Source: Mytilus edulis
Lineage: Eukaryota > Mollusca > Bivalvia > Mytilida > Mytilidae
DNA: 64,000 nucleotides
Assembly: GCF_963676685.1 (NCBI RefSeq)
Contig: NC_092344.1
Span: 99,912,749 to 99,976,748, forward strand
Reading direction: 5' to 3'
Part shown: positions 1 through 21,099 of the stretch, one piece after another
Numbering within the stretch: position 1 is the first letter of the stretch
Layout of the letters: the number at the start of each line of letters is the position of its first letter
The notes under the pieces: model-generated
What the model saw: only the letters and a program-made list of their open reading frames with translations
What the model was told of the DNA's origin: nothing
Database searches by the model: none
Translations under genes and position numbers: made by a program

Positions 1-179
1 GTAAAGGAATACAGATTCATTCGGTGATTTGTTTGTAATTAGAAACATAATTATATTTCAATTTCTGCATATATTCGTTTGCATCAGTTAACTGGTAACT
101 GACACTGGGGATAAGTGAAAATAGCTATGAAAAAAAATAATTATTCTTTAATTTTAGGAACTATTCTTTTAATAAGTAG

Positions 180-320
180 AATTACAAAGATACCGAACTC
201 CGATGAAAATTCAAAACGGAAAGTCCCGAGAAAAATGTCGAAATCAAAAGTTCAAACACATCACACGAATGGATAACATTACATATTCCTAATTTGTCAC
301 AGGCATGTTCTTCTGTGGAA
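180..320 (+). repeat. Interspersed repeat family R1 (CCGAACTCCGATGAAAATTC type)
   Basis: About 130 bp containing ACCGAACTCC, AAAATTCAAAACGGAAAGTC, CAAACACATCA and CATATTCCTAA. Related copies occur at about 5,375-5,500, 7,110-7,240, 13,895-14,030, 29,757-29,870, 32,250-32,380, 34,500-34,640 and 42,650-42,790. Inverted copies lie at about 5,565-5,695, 9,780-9,915, 32,455-32,590 and 33,490-33,620. No coding capacity is seen; it produces spurious short ORFs. I do not know its transposon class. Confidence 0.7.
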
Positions 321-470
321 AATGATTGATTACTCTGGTTGTATAGCTTTATTCTTTTTAAAGCAAAGCCAAAAAGTGTTACAATGCATCTGAGTACTTT
401 GTGAAAAATGTGATTTATCGTCAATAAAAAATTATAGATTTATTTATTAACTTATTATTTATCATTCCAG

Positions 471-524
471 TTGATGAATGTCACCGATAACTACCCAGTA
501 GAAATACAATTAAATTTCTTTTAA
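471..524 (+). CDS. Last coding exon of an upstream DNase I-like paralog (partial gene)
   Basis: An intron ends in a good acceptor (TTATCATTCCAG, 459-470). The exon then reads Leu-Met-Asn-Val-Thr-Asp-Asn-Tyr-Pro-Val-Glu-Ile-Gln-Leu and a stop at 522-524. It aligns with the final exon of the two complete DNase I-like genes further along (MLDVSDHYPVEVQL). In the DNase I family this segment carries the Asp-His pair whose His (human mature H252) is essential for catalysis; here the His is Asn (AAC at 489-491). The rest of the gene lies left of the window. It may be a catalytically dead paralog or a decaying copy; the preserved frame and splice site argue against complete decay. Identity as a DNase I final exon is confident; its activity state is inference. 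Confidence 0.75.
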   Translation: MMNVTDNYPVEIQLNFF

Positions 525-599
525 AAGATCATTAGTTTTTGGTTATTTTTGTAAATTTTGTTTAAGGATTCAAAATTTCAGAAACGAAACGGTTGAATC

Positions 600-1240
600 T
601 GATGATTAAGTGTGAAAAAACTCATCATAGACATCAGATTAAAAATGAGTACGCCAGACGCACGTTTCGTTTACAAAAGACTCATTATTGACGCAAAATC
701 ATCAAAGTTAAAAAGGCAAAATAAAGTATGAAGTTGAAATGCAGTGCTGCGTTGAGGATACAAAATTCCTAAAGGTTTTGCCAAATTTAGCAATGGTCAT
801 ATATTCCTCAATCCTGCGGTAAAATTCTTAGTATTCGAAAAACTATATTTGTAAACAGCTTATTCATCATCATAAACAATGATAATTCATGTCAACACTG
901 ACGTGCTGAATAATGGACTGTTGATACTAGTTATCAAAGGTACCAGACTTATAATTTAATACGCCAGACGCGCGATACCCTCATTGAGTAAACCTCCACC
1001 AGTAAAATTTAACGATTCATAAAAAAAGGGTATCCTGTTGTATGCATGAAATGAATATCCGACGACACACAACTGATAATCTTTATAAATAAAATTGTCT
1101 AATGATTTTTACTATGAAACTTTGTTTGTACTTTGAATGATTGTAAATAATGGCATTCTCTACTGTCATTTTTATCATAGATCAAATGTTAAATTTTATA
1201 GCATTTGATTAATTTTAGTTATGTTATATATATATATTCT
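600..1240 (+). repeat. Interspersed repeat family R2 and linked intergenic repeat
   Basis: The stretch contains ACGCCAGACGCACGTTTCGT, AAAAGACTCATTATTGACGC and CTCCACCAGTAAAATTTAAC. The R2 core recurs at about 8,030-8,190, 8,915-9,077, 20,565-20,945, 36,570-36,740, 49,530-49,905 and 59,420-59,530. The 830-1,240 part is similar, with substitutions, to 23,345-23,750, including the CGACACACAA segment and the (TA)n end. This links the intergenic DNA after the first partial nuclease gene with that after copy A. Confidence 0.65.
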
Positions 1241-1249
1241 CAATGTGAT

Positions 1250-2000
1250 ATGTATTTATTTTAAAAGACGTGTTTATAAACAAACAACATTTCTATGGAT
1301 GCGATTTAACAATGTTTCTTGTTTATTAGCAATTTTAGTCTCTCGGTGCCTTAGATCTGAAAATCGATAATATGAAACTAAACTTATGACAAAAAGAAAT
1401 GTCCATTTGTAAAATTTTGTGAAGGGACATTCCATTTGCAGTCTTAGAGTATACTCCTTACTTGACAATAAGAAACAAAAAAACTCGATTACGACGACAA
1501 TGTTCCAATGAAAAACTGAGGGAATCTGATGAACTTCACATGCATCTAGACCAGTGCCTCGACAAAGTAATAGTCGCATCCTATGCATGTATCAACACCA
1601 TTCAAATCCAGACTCAGTCAAAATGTCAAAATTTGGATAGGGTATAATCGGTAAAAAAAGATTAAACGGATTTTCTGATATCTAAAGATATGAGACTGCG
1701 AAAAAAATGTCACTAGTGATTTCAAATACAAACATCGTATTATTCAACTAATTTGTAATATTGACCGTAAAACTTATGTTATGTCGATTTAATTTGTACT
1801 TTCTTATTATTATGTACATACTGCTTTTTGTGAAAAGTATAGTTTAATCAGAGGGTTTGTTTTTCTCACAAATAGGCCATAATATTGAAACTGATTAATA
1901 AATACAGGTAACTTTTGTCAGAAAAAAAAATTATACAGATAGAATGAATACTTTAGTCAAATGATTATATATATATGCTGCCCTGAGCAACTTAATTTGA
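1250..2000. other. Intergenic stretch without recognised feature
   Basis: AT-rich DNA between a TA-repeat and a decayed reverse transcriptase. Short open frames exist on both strands (for example 1,462-1,647 +), but none has a recognisable motif, splice context or counterpart elsewhere in the window. Confidence 0.5.
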
Positions 2001-2015
2001 TGCCACGGGTGATAA

Positions 2016-2560
2016 TTAATAAAATATGTTCAAAATTAAAAAAAAAGAAAAAGAAATAGGAAGTTTTTTAATATCAATTTTACTGGTGTATATAACATGC
2101 CAACACTCACTAAAATGTTGGTTACTGATTAACAGGATATCATCAACATAACTGAAAAAAAAAGAAGAAATCATGGCCAAATATGTATTTATTTGGCAAA
2201 GTTTTTTTATTATATCTACTTCATATGATTTCAAAGAAATTGGTCAGTAGAAGTCCAAAATACATACCTGTTGGAATACAGACTCTCTTGAATTATCAAT
2301 CCACCAAATTCAACAAGTATGTTTGATAATATTATCTTCAGTGTAAGTGATTTTGAAATCATTATGTTTTTGTACAAAGTACGACTTTCAAAGACGACAT
2401 AACAATTATAGATTCCCGCTTTCAAGAAAAATTTATATTACTTATGCGATGTGTTCGATCTTTCAATAGGCCATGGGGAATAGTAGTGCAAGTCGTAGGT
2501 ACATATAAAGATTTTATTATACTGTAAACACTGAATTTGTGAAAGCCGAAAGATATCAAT
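2016..2560 (-). pseudogene. Decayed Penelope-type reverse transcriptase fragment
   Basis: Read on the minus strand from high to low coordinates, pieces in shifting frames give CTTIPHGLLKDR, then ILSNILVEFGGLIIQ, then SYVDDILLISNQHFSE. These match, in order, the palm-domain segments of the reverse transcriptase common in bivalve Penelope-like elements (LYTTIPH-LK, VEFGG-FQQT-G and the catalytic YVDD box). Frames are broken between segments, so this is a relic. The reverse-transcriptase call is firm from the YVDD context; the Penelope-like label rests on remembered family motifs and is less certain. Confidence 0.6.
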
Positions 2561-2929
2561 GGGACTTTCAAATTCATAAGTTGAAAATACACTGACAATG
2601 CCATGGCTAAACTAGAAAAAGACAAACAGACAAACAACAGTACACAAAACACAACAAAACTGGGGGTAGCTCCTGTAAATCACTTATATTGAAGATTTTG
2701 CAGTAGATCTTTAGAATTTGTCAGAATCCATATGAATTTGACACTGCTGTGTAAATATTCCACATTATAGTATTTCTGAAAGTCATAATTACATAATTAT
2801 ATAATTTAATAGAAAAAATAGAAGATAGAATTTTAGAACGATTTGTAGTCGAACATCTTGACGATTTGGTGACATAGCGTTCTTTATCATAAGGTTTATG
2901 TATTCAGGATATAGAAAGGAGATTAGATT

Positions 2930-4500
2930 TCGGTATTTTTGCTATTTTACTTTTGAGTTGTCATTTGATAACCGACTTCCATTTAAAATTTTACTTGCAG
3001 TTCGGTATTTTTGTTATTTTCCTTTAGACGTATTACTTTGGAAACATTTTGTTGTGAAATACCAATGCAGGAACTGCGTACACTCCTGAGAACCAGGACC
3101 ACGTTAGTATCTGTCTTGCTTTGACTTTTTTATATTCTATTTTGACAAGTTACCTACGACATGCTGGTACCTGACCAAGTAAGAGCAAGTAAATCGACCT
3201 TACAATCGCTACAGTTTAGAGAACAAGGACCATATAATCGGAAAATATTAATTTTCTCCATAAATTGCACCGATTTTTAGCTTGACTTTATTAATTGTAG
3301 TTGCTCTAACTTGAACGAGTACCAGAATGTCCTACCACAATGTGATAGGTGACCTGTCGAAAATTATATACTCCGGAGTCAAAAGTTTATTCCCCCTTTT
3401 ATCTTTTCCTATTTACCCGAAGAAAAAATGCCTTTTACATGTAAAATTTAATGTTTGATGTTTAGTTGAAAAAAATCTGCATTATTCAACATTCATTCAG
3501 TTATATTTAGTTGTCTCCACGTAGCAGTTGTTGTTATTGCAACACATGTTTTATTAACGAGGTAATTAATAATAGACATTTGCATATGTCAAGTGGCAAT
3601 GTCCTGTAATATGCTTATCAAAAACTAACTCTGCCTACGTTTTGTATGTAGATTGACTCATTTTCTATAAACCAAGATGGCCGACATGACAAAAAATAGA
3701 ACAAAAGGGTAAAACGCAAATGTTGTCTACTAGTTTGAAAACTGTTCCTTTAGAATTCGTTATAGTTGTTATTTAACTTTTGATTTTGCTATATGATTAC
3801 GGAATTTCCGTTTTCAATTTTCCTCGGAGTTTGTTTTGTTTTGTGATTTTCCTTTTATACGTATTACTTTGGAAATTGTTTGTTGTTAACTACCAATTAA
3901 AGATCCGCGTTCCCTTTTGAGAACCAAGTAAACGTAAATATATGTCTCTCTTCCACTGTTTTTTATCGACAGGTTACCTAGGACATTCTGGTACACATTC
4001 AAGTAAAAGCAACTGAAAGACGTAAATCGACCTTACAATCGGTGCAGCTTGTAGAACAAGGGCCACAAATCGAAAAACATTAATTTTCCCCATAAATTGC
4101 ACCGACTGTTAGCTTGATTTTATAAATTGTAGTTGCTCTAACTTGACCGAGTACCAGAATGTCCTACCAAAATGTTGATAGGTTACATGTCGAAAATTAT
4201 CTACTCCGAAATCAAACGTTTCTTATCCCTTTTATCTGTTCCCATTTACTCGAGAGAAAAAAAATCTTTTAAAACGAAGAAACATGTAACATGTAGTGTT
4301 TGATGTTTATGTGAAGAAAATTATTAAGAAATTATGTGTAATTGCAACTCTGCATTTTTTTAACATTCCTTGAGAAATATTTAGTTGTTTTTCAGTAGCA
4401 GTTGTTGAAATTGCAACACATGTCCTTTTAACGATGTAATTAATAAACACATTTGCATATGGAAAGTGGCAATGTCCTTTGATAATATGCTAATAGAAAA
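2930..4500. repeat. Two tandem copies of a ~0.75-0.85 kb intergenic repeat (block A)
   Basis: The segment around 2,930-3,660 is repeated with moderate divergence around 3,790-4,510. Shared landmarks include GAGAACCA, ATCGACCTTACAATCG, TCTAACTTGA, AGTACCAGAATGTCCTACCA, the AGCAGTTGTTG..ATTGCAACACATGT stretch and the TTTGCATATG..AAGTGGCAATGTCCT stretch. The same pair recurs in block B (29,900-30,620 and 30,715-31,450), so the tandem pair predates the large segmental duplication. No gene is seen. From 4,510 to 5,370 there is nothing recognisable except a weak R3-like trace near 5,160-5,300. Confidence 0.7.
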
Positions 4501-5374
4501 CGAACTCTGCCCACGTTTTTGATGTAGATATCCTTATCTAGAAATAAGGTTTTGCGTACTTTTTTTTTAAATCTAAATTTACTTATCATCTAGAAACAAG
4601 AGGTGAGTGTGAAGCTTGTTCCTTAAATTTCCGTCTTTATTCATTTTTATATGTTTTACCTGTCATATAGTTTAAATCAAATACACCGTTTGAAGGCAGA
4701 CTAATTTATTTCCGTACGTGTGTGTTGTTGGGCATTTCGGTCTTAACCTCGGAACTTACTATTGTCAATATATATTTTTGAAATTTATTGTGATGAAAAT
4801 TTGACATGATACCGGCATGTGTTAAAGGAAGTGCAACAGAAACAGAGGCATTTATGGTAGGATTGTTCACTGACTAAGTGTTGAAAGAAAATAATTTAAT
4901 GAGGTATATTATGTCATAACTGTGTCTTTAGTTGTTTTAAAGCAAATTTCAGGGAAAAAAATAATACTTGTATTTATACCATCCACAAATAAGAACTCTC
5001 ATTGTAAAATCTGTGTGAAAATTTCGATTTTATTGATACCCAGTTGATTAAAATCCAACAAGAAAAGTGTACCTATTAAGAGATTCTCGCAAAAAAAAAA
5101 AGGAAACGTAGCAAATGTTATTCAGGATTATTATTATCAAATGAATTTATTTGCTTGGCTTTTGATAGATGACTGTACGGTATGTATTTTGCTCGTTGTT
5201 TAAGTCTACACGGTTAACTACAGTTAACTACAATCGTGTCTTTTTGAACTCTGTTGGAAAGTTGTCTCATTAACTAGTCATTTGCAATTGTTTTTTGGTA
5301 CATTTCCAAGAAAAGGTTAACTGTGGATAACATAGTTAAATTATAAAATATTCTTAACTCTAACAAAAATTAAA

Positions 5375-5695
5375 TAACAAAAATACCGAACTCCGAGGAA
5401 AATTCAAAACGGAGAGTCCGTAATCAAATGGCAAAATAAAAAGCTCAAACACCAAACGAATGGGAAACAACTGTCATATTCCTGACTTGGTACAGACATT
5501 GTAATACAAGTGAGAGGTTTAGCTAGCTATAAAACCAGTTTAAATCCACATTTTTTACATAAGAAAATGACTGTACCAAGTTCGGAATTTGAAAGCAATT
5601 ATCCATTCGTTTGATGTGTTTGAGCTTTTGATTTTGACATTTGACCAGGGACTTTGCGTTTTGAATTTTCATTGGAGTTCCGTATTTATGTGATT
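5375..5695. repeat. Inverted pair of R1 repeats
   Basis: A plus-oriented R1 copy (about 5,375-5,500) is followed by a minus-oriented copy (about 5,565-5,695), separated by a short spacer with GCTAGCTATAAAACCAG. The same arrangement occurs in block B at about 32,250-32,590. The two arms could fold back on each other in a transcript. From 5,700 to 6,190 there is no recognisable gene; the 78-residue frame at 5,790 is low-complexity Lys/Asn/Gln text. Confidence 0.55.
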
Positions 5696-6189
5696 TTATT
5701 TCTTCTTGTGAAGAAAATTTTGGATTAAACCTGTTTTATTTAGTTGCTAGGTAAAGCTCTGTATGATAGTCGCATAAAATTCCATTATATTGACAACAAA
5801 GTGTAAGCAAATCAAACAATTAAGTCAATACGTAAAAAATGTCAAAAATATGGGGAACAGCAGTCAACATTGTGTTATTATCTTAATCACTATAAAACAA
5901 AAACCAAATATGTCAACAAAAATAAACAAAAACAAATTGCAATTAGACAAAGACATAAGCAAAACCGAAAGACAAGAATATAAAATTTTACCACAGCACA
6001 ATAACACAATGACGGGATGTACATGAACCGAGCCACGTCAATTGGATATCACGAAAAAAAGACTGAACCTGAACAGTAAAAGTAATAATCTACAAAGACA
6101 AATGAAATAAAAGATCACTTTCACATGAAGTAACGATGATAACAACGTCAATACCTAGAATTTATACTTCAAAACAATCGTGTATTTTT

Positions 6190-7520
6190 TTAGAAGTTAT
6201 TCATCAACAATGCCTTGGTATCTTACGATGAACATTTTTAGGGAAGGGACGAGACATTCTTTGACATAACCCTGGTACTTTTTGCTCGGACACTGTTGAC
6301 GTTTTGCAATGTCTTAGTAGCAGTTGCAAGCTCTTGAACAACGAATGAGTTAGGAAATGTATAATCCATATGCAGTTGAAGTTATATTTTGCTACTAAGG
6401 TATGGTAAATTGTTAATACCAAAACGAAAATCGTCTCGTTTGTCATAGATTCTGTTACTGAGATGATCACTTATGTCAAAGTCGAGGTATATGTCTAAAA
6501 TTGTGAAAGAGTAAGCCATGTCTGGTGTTTCTTTGATGTTTTAGTGCTGGAGGATAAATCAATGGAACCCAATCAGCAATAGTTAAATTGTTAATCCAAC
6601 AATTTTTTGACAAGTAACTGACGGAACTCCGACTCATATTAAAAGAAGAAGTGATAGGCAAGAAGTTCGTTCTCATAGGAAGGCCGAAAGTTTTTTGATA
6701 AAGTCTTACCTCCAAACTCAACAAAATTGTTGTTAATAACTCCAGCATACTGATCACTTGCTTCTTTGTGTAGCATGTTTTTTTTCCTTTTTGGTCACTA
6801 GTTAAAAAATATGCAGTATGGTATCCCAAAGAAATAAGGTTATAGCGTTTGCTACAATTTTTTATGTTGAAACTCATTGTTGGTTATTTCTTTTTCAATT
6901 TGACATCAGAAATCGTGTTATACAGATGACAAATCAAGTGTTTTGATAGAATTCGTTTCATGGAAAGATCGAAATTTGAAATTATTGAGTATTTCCTTAC
7001 AGTTTTTTTGTAATCCACATATGGTTGATACCACTACGCGAGTAAACAGTTTCACAGTATTTCTGAAGACCCTCTTTCAATGCGGACAGAATGTTTGTAA
7101 ATCTAAAAAGTAAAATCACAAAAATACTGATCTTCGAGGAAAATTCAAAAAGGAAAGTTCCTTATCAGATGGCAAAATCAAAAGCTGAATCACATCAAAC
7201 GAATTAATAACAGTTATCATATTCCTGACATGATAAAGGCATTTTGAAATCAAAATGGACAACTCATTTGTGGAACATACAGAATCAGCCTGTAATATAT
7301 CGTTGTGTGTACGGGTTTTATAAAATTAGGTATATAACAGAAACCAGGTAGGGCCTCAAGTTTGCTGTCCAATGTATTTTTTTTGGAAGCGACGAAGGAC
7401 TTATGATTTGCCAAAATCTCATTCATTATGAACTACAATGTATATGGTTTTGTATGTGGTATTCCTAACTGCTGATTTAGTTCTAAATGTTTTACAAGAC
7501 ACTCTTAGTACATCTTTCTT
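6190..7520 (-). pseudogene. Decayed Penelope-type reverse transcriptase (block A, copy 1)
   Basis: On the minus strand the order from 7,520 down to 6,190 is the finger/palm-to-thumb order of the same reverse transcriptase family. The 6,476-6,877 frame contains KKTCYTKKQVISMLELL, then LYQKTFGLPMRTNFLP, which corresponds to the family's GIPMGTNCAP box with substitutions. The block B counterpart (33,010-34,910) preserves more of the upstream part. Frames shift repeatedly and an R1 repeat interrupts it at about 7,110-7,240. It is non-functional as it stands. Confidence 0.6.
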
Positions 7521-7553
7521 GTAGTACAATTTACACACAAAACTCTCAAAATC

Positions 7554-9327
7554 ATGATAGTGTAATTTATTCAATATACGGGAAAATTGTTTACGAATGT
7601 CGATATTTGGGTTTAATTTTAAAGTCGACATTAGGTTAATTTTCAAAGTCGAAATTTTGACTAATCTTCAAGAAGCCATATATAATATATTTTTAACAAC
7701 TAGTGTATATTAATATAATGGCATTCTATCTTAAGATGTTCTTGTTTTATGTACCGATTCAGTTTGCAAGTCAATGTCTATTCCCTGCTCAAAAAGGGAT
7801 TTGATCAAAGCAAGGCAATCCGTTCTTTATAGCAATATATATTATTTAAACTATGTACAACATGAAGGTATAAAATAATTATTTTAAGAGAGAAAACTAT
7901 ACACCAATAGATTTTTCAAACTGATTGGAGATAGTTCTACATATAATTAAAAACGGTAGTATTGTGATACTATAATATATGCTGATATTCCCTTTAACTG
8001 TTTAACTAAACTCATCAGAGATATTCGGTCTAAAATTTTGAACACCAGACACGAGTTTCGTCTACAAAAGACTCGTTAGTGATGCTCAAATCTTAATCAA
8101 TACAATATGTAGTTAAAGAGAATTGAGGACCCCAACTTCATAAAGGTTTTGGTAAATATAGCAATGTATTCCTGGGTAATCAAAAAAATGCAAATTTGAT
8201 TTTTAATTATGACATTATAAATGATAATTCATGTCAAATTAGAAGTGGTGACTACTATTTTTACCCATTTCAACTGTATGGTGTAAAGCGTCAAGTTTTT
8301 TTCTTTTCAACCAGCCATGATTCACAAAGCATGGAATTTTCTGTTGTTTGAATTGAAAAAAAAATCTTTATTTATTATTTTACAAATTTAAAAGTATACC
8401 TGCAAGTTATCTGTAAGAGTAATAAAAGCTAATAGCCAAAATGATAGTGTAATTTATTCAATATACGGGAAAATTGTTTACGAATGTCGATATTTGGGTT
8501 TAATTTTAAAGTCGACATTAGGTTAATTTTCAAAGTCGAAATTTTGACTAATCTTCAAGAAGCCATATATAATATATTTTTAACAACTAGTGTATATTAA
8601 TATAATGGCATTCTATCTTAAGATGTTCTTGTTTTATGTACCGATTCAGTTTGCAAGTCAATGTCTATTCCCTGCTCAAAAAGGGATTTGATCAAAGCAA
8701 GGCAATCCGTTCTTTATAGCAATATATATTATTTAAACTATGTACAACATGAAGGTATAAAATAATTATTTTAAGAGAGAAAACTATACACCAATAGATT
8801 TTTCAAACTGATTGGAGATAGTTCTACATATAATTAAAAACGGTAGTATTGTGATACTATAATATATGCTGATATTCCCTTTAACTGTTTAACTAAACTC
8901 ATCAGAGATATTCGGTCTAAAATTTTGAACACCAGACACGAGTTTCGTCTACAAAAGACTCGTTAGTGATGCTCAAATCTTAATCAATACAATATGTAGT
9001 TAAAGAGAATTGAGGACCCCAACTTCATAAAGGTTTTGGTAAATATAGCAATGTATTCCTGGGTAATCAAAAAAATGCAAATTTGATTTTTAATTATGAC
9101 ATTATAAATGATAATTCATGTCAAATTAGAAGTGGTGACTACTATTTTTACCCATTTCAACTGTATGGTGTAAAGCGTCAAGTTTTTTTCTTTTCAACCA
9201 GCCATGATTCACAAAGCATGGAATTTTCTGTTGTTTGAATTGAAAAAAAAATCTTTATTTATTATTTTACAAATTTAAAAGTATACCTGCAAGTTATCTG
9301 TAAGAGTAATAAAAGCTAATAGCCAAA
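7554..9327. repeat. Perfect 887 bp tandem duplication
   Basis: Bases 7,554-8,440 are repeated directly at 8,441-9,327; comparing the lines I found no difference. The trinucleotide ATG occurs at the start of copy 1, at the junction and just after copy 2, which is a microhomology signature. Block B has the corresponding segment only once (within about 34,930-36,960, interrupted by an insertion). Each unit holds an R2 repeat and no gene. It is either a very recent duplication or an assembly artefact. Confidence 0.95.
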
Positions 9328-9329
9328 AT

Positions 9330-9780
9330 GTAAACTTGATTCACAAGATACCCTTGTCACTCTGATGGTTTGGCCCAAAAGTCTTGCGCCCCATGTAAAG
9401 ACAACCTTATTCATTAAACAATTATATCTTTTAAACATAAATAAATCACTCATGATAGAATTTAAATTTAGACCGGTTCCAAATGTGTATTCACATGTTC
9501 ATGTATTATAATTACTATTACATCTGTCGTTTTCTCACTCTTCAACTTCTTAAAATATTACCATGCTATATAAACAGTTACCCATAGAACACTTTATCTC
9601 GGAACTGTGTCACGTCTTGTAAACTTGCTACACTGTTAGTATACATCTATATTAGGTAAATAATATATTTTGATTTCTACGTCTTATTTATAACAGTTCG
9701 TCATTTGCTTTACATATTTCTTTATCAGTTCATAATAATTATACCGTTCTATTTCATTCACTACGACTGGCATTTAGACA
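9330..9780. other. Non-coding stretch without recognised feature
   Basis: AT-rich DNA that starts as shared block A/B text and becomes A-specific after about 9,450. No exon, RNA gene or repeat family is recognised. An R1 copy in reverse orientation follows at 9,780-9,915, and a 12-base G run lies near 10,100. Confidence 0.5.
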
Positions 9781-10599
9781 GATTACTATTCTATCAAGTC
9801 TGCATCAAGTCAGGAATATGACAGTTGGAATCCATTCGTTTGATGTGTTTGAGCTTTCGGTTTTGCCATTTGATTTCGGACATTCCGTTTTGAATTTTCC
9901 TCGAAGTTCAATCTTTTTGTGATTTTTCTTTTCAATAATTTAGGATTAAATCTTAATATATTTCTTTTGTTTACTCTTTTCTACATTGAAAATCTGCACA
10001 CATTTGCCCTATTTTGGCACACCATTGTGTTACTTTTTGTGCTTTTTATGTTTTGTTCATGTGCGAATTCTACCCGCAACTATAGCCTTTTAATAATTGG
10101 GGGGGGGGGGGCATTATATAGAACGGCAATGCCTTATCACTGTTGGGCCTATTCTTGTAGTTCTATTTTTATCTATCACGGAACTATATATGTAATTGAT
10201 TTCTTTCGTCTGTGTATCTTTTAGTTGGAAGATTATGGGATTTTAAAACTTTTTTAAATTGCCAGTCTTGTTCTCAAAGAATACTAATAATACATATCGA
10301 TATTTCGTGTAGTGCATCCTAAATTGAGTACAGCTCCAACCAAGATATATAAATTAGATCAGTATCAAGGGTTTGAAAGCATGATATTAAGTTTACTTAT
10401 ATTGTTAGTCTCTTTTTTTATTTTGCCATGATTTTGTCTGTCTTTCATTGATGTAAGATTTGTGTAATGCTCCTCTCCAGGCATTTCCTCATTACTTATA
10501 TTTTTGAAACACATAATCTATTTTTTATGTCTTAGCAAGTATACAGGATGATTGATTATATGAGTTTTAAACTTCAGTAAACTTTTATTTTTCAACTAA

Positions 10600-10940
10600 C
10601 AATCGGAATTCCTATGAAGACGAACTATACAGTTTTCCTTATCCAAAAGCTTATGGAAAACTGCAAACAGGATATTCTCAAGAAGAATGAAAAGAAGCTA
10701 GGAGTATCATGTATCTTCATCTTTCGATATATAGATGTTGTTTTCTCATTACAGAACTTAAGTTTGTTGACTTTGTTGAACGCATTTATCATATCGAACT
10801 AGATATCACGGATACCACAAATATAGTTAAATCTGCTACAAACTTTGATTGACAACTAGAAACTGACAATTATGATCGACACTGAGAACAAAACTTGACA
10901 ACAAAAGAGATGATTTCAGCTTTAACATTGTTCACTTTCC
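10600..10940 (+). pseudogene. Reverse transcriptase fragment, plus strand
   Basis: Translating 10,614-10,802 gives KKNEKKLGVSCIFIFRYIDV followed by VFSLQN. This matches the palm segment around the YIDD box of the same reverse transcriptase family, with the second Asp of the box changed to Val. Continuing through frame breaks, the family's LEIKDTTD and KRDDFNF segments can be traced (ACAAAAGAGATGATTTCAGC near 10,900). It is a relic, in the opposite orientation to the others in block A, within a segment absent from block B. Confidence 0.55.
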
Positions 10941-11019
10941 AAAAAATATGCAGCAACAAACAAGCAGTGCATGCACATATAGATCAGGATCTGTTAAATC
11001 TTCATGAGTACAGTAGAGC

Positions 11020-11239
11020 ATCCCTGGTTTTTAGTGCGGTTCGTGATGTCCAGTTTTTAGTGCGGTTCGTGATGTCTAGTCTTTACTTTTCGATGTAGTG
11101 TTTTGTAAACTGCAGTTTGTCTTTTCGTAGTTAATTGTTATTTTGCCAGGGCGTTACCAGTTTTTGGACCACTTATGAGTTTTAAATGCCCCTTTTGGAA
11201 TCTTTTGCCTCTTTTTTGTCTAGTTTTACCCTATCTCAT

Positions 11240-11240
<1 letters not shown>
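11020..11240 (+). repeat. 22-23 bp doublet and R6 interspersed repeat
   Basis: GTTTTTAGTGCGGTTCGTGA-type text occurs twice in direct succession (about 11,026-11,075). It is followed by a repeat containing GCCAGGGCGTTACCAG and ACTTATGAGTTTTAAATG, resembling 60,895-61,035. No coding potential is seen. Confidence 0.45.
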
Positions 11241-19942
<8,702 letters not shown>

Positions 19943-20564
19943 GAAACCTGAGAAATTGAAAAGGCTTCGTATTTCAATAAAATAATACAAAACAATTCTT
20001 GAGGGGAAATTATTTACTATCTTTGTGTTATATTAAATTCACAATATCACATCCATCCTCAGACATTGCAACAAAATGAGCCAAGTTAAATAATCATTTA
20101 TATTTTAAATGACTAAAACTATTAGTTTATCAATTTTGCCAATTATGAGTATTTATTCAAAAGAAATGTGCAAGTCTTTAAAGCAGACTCGTGGCACATA
20201 TAGTGCAATAGGAAAATCCAAAATGTCAAAGTCCATGCTTTGGTGTTGCTTCTAGTCAGATAAAAAATTAGCAGGTAAATAATTTCATCTGGATTCAGTA
20301 CAGTGGCATTCTGTTGAGAATTTATGGAATGACAAAGTTAAATGCGGACGAAGACACTAGACGGCAGAAGTTAACCCTCTGTGTAATTGATTCCGCAACA
20401 CTCTTCAATTGGAATATACAGCTAAAAGTGAAAATAAAAGTTAATTAACTCTACCAAAAAACACTACACAATCAAAACACTAGAAAGCTCATATTACAGG
20501 GCCACAATTACAAAAGAATGACTACATATGTGAATGTGGAATCCGTAAACAACTTGCAGATTAA

Positions 20565-20945
20565 ATAGTTATCAAAGGTACTAGGATTATAATTTAGTAC
20601 GCCAGACGTGCGTTTCGTCTACATAAGACTCATCAGTGACGCTCATATCAAAATATGCATAAAGCCAAACAAGTACAAGGTTGTAGGGCATTGAGGATCT
20701 AAAATTCCAAAAAGTTGTGCCATATACGGCTAAGGTAATCTATGCCTGGGATAAGAAAATCCTATGTTTTTCAAAACATTCAAAGTTTTGTAAACAGGAA
20801 ATTATTAAAAAGACCACATTATTGATATGCATGTCAACACCGAAGTGTTGACTACTGGGTTGGTGATACCCTCGGGGACGAAACGTCCACCAGCAGTGGC
20901 ATCGACCCAGCAGTGTAAATAGTTATCAAAGGTACAAGGATTATA
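20565..20945 (+). repeat. Full-length R2 interspersed element, copy A
   Basis: The element begins and ends with nearly the same text (GTTATCAAAGGTAC..AGGATTATAATTTAGTAC), first at 20,568 and again near 20,925. Between lie the CGCCAGACG motif, GAGGATCTAAAATTCC, AAACATTCAAAGTTTTGTAA and the GGGGACGAAACGTCCACCAG hairpin-like segment. The counterpart is at 49,530-49,905. The repeated ends suggest it is one unit of a tandem-capable element. Class unknown. Confidence 0.6.
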
Positions 20946-21099
20946 ATTTAGTACTAACAAAACCCCCAACTCCAAGGCTAATTAAAAAAGGGCAGTAAAT
21001 AAAAACTGACAAAATCAATCACCGTCAACCAAAGGTACGATTGAAATCCTGACATGGCACAGACATTATCCGAAGAATACGGCGGCTAGCTATCCCTCC

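Noticed and set aside
9919-10224. 101-residue hydrophobic membrane protein
   Set aside because: T-rich DNA gives artificial hydrophobicity, a G12 run falls inside it, and there is no counterpart in block B.
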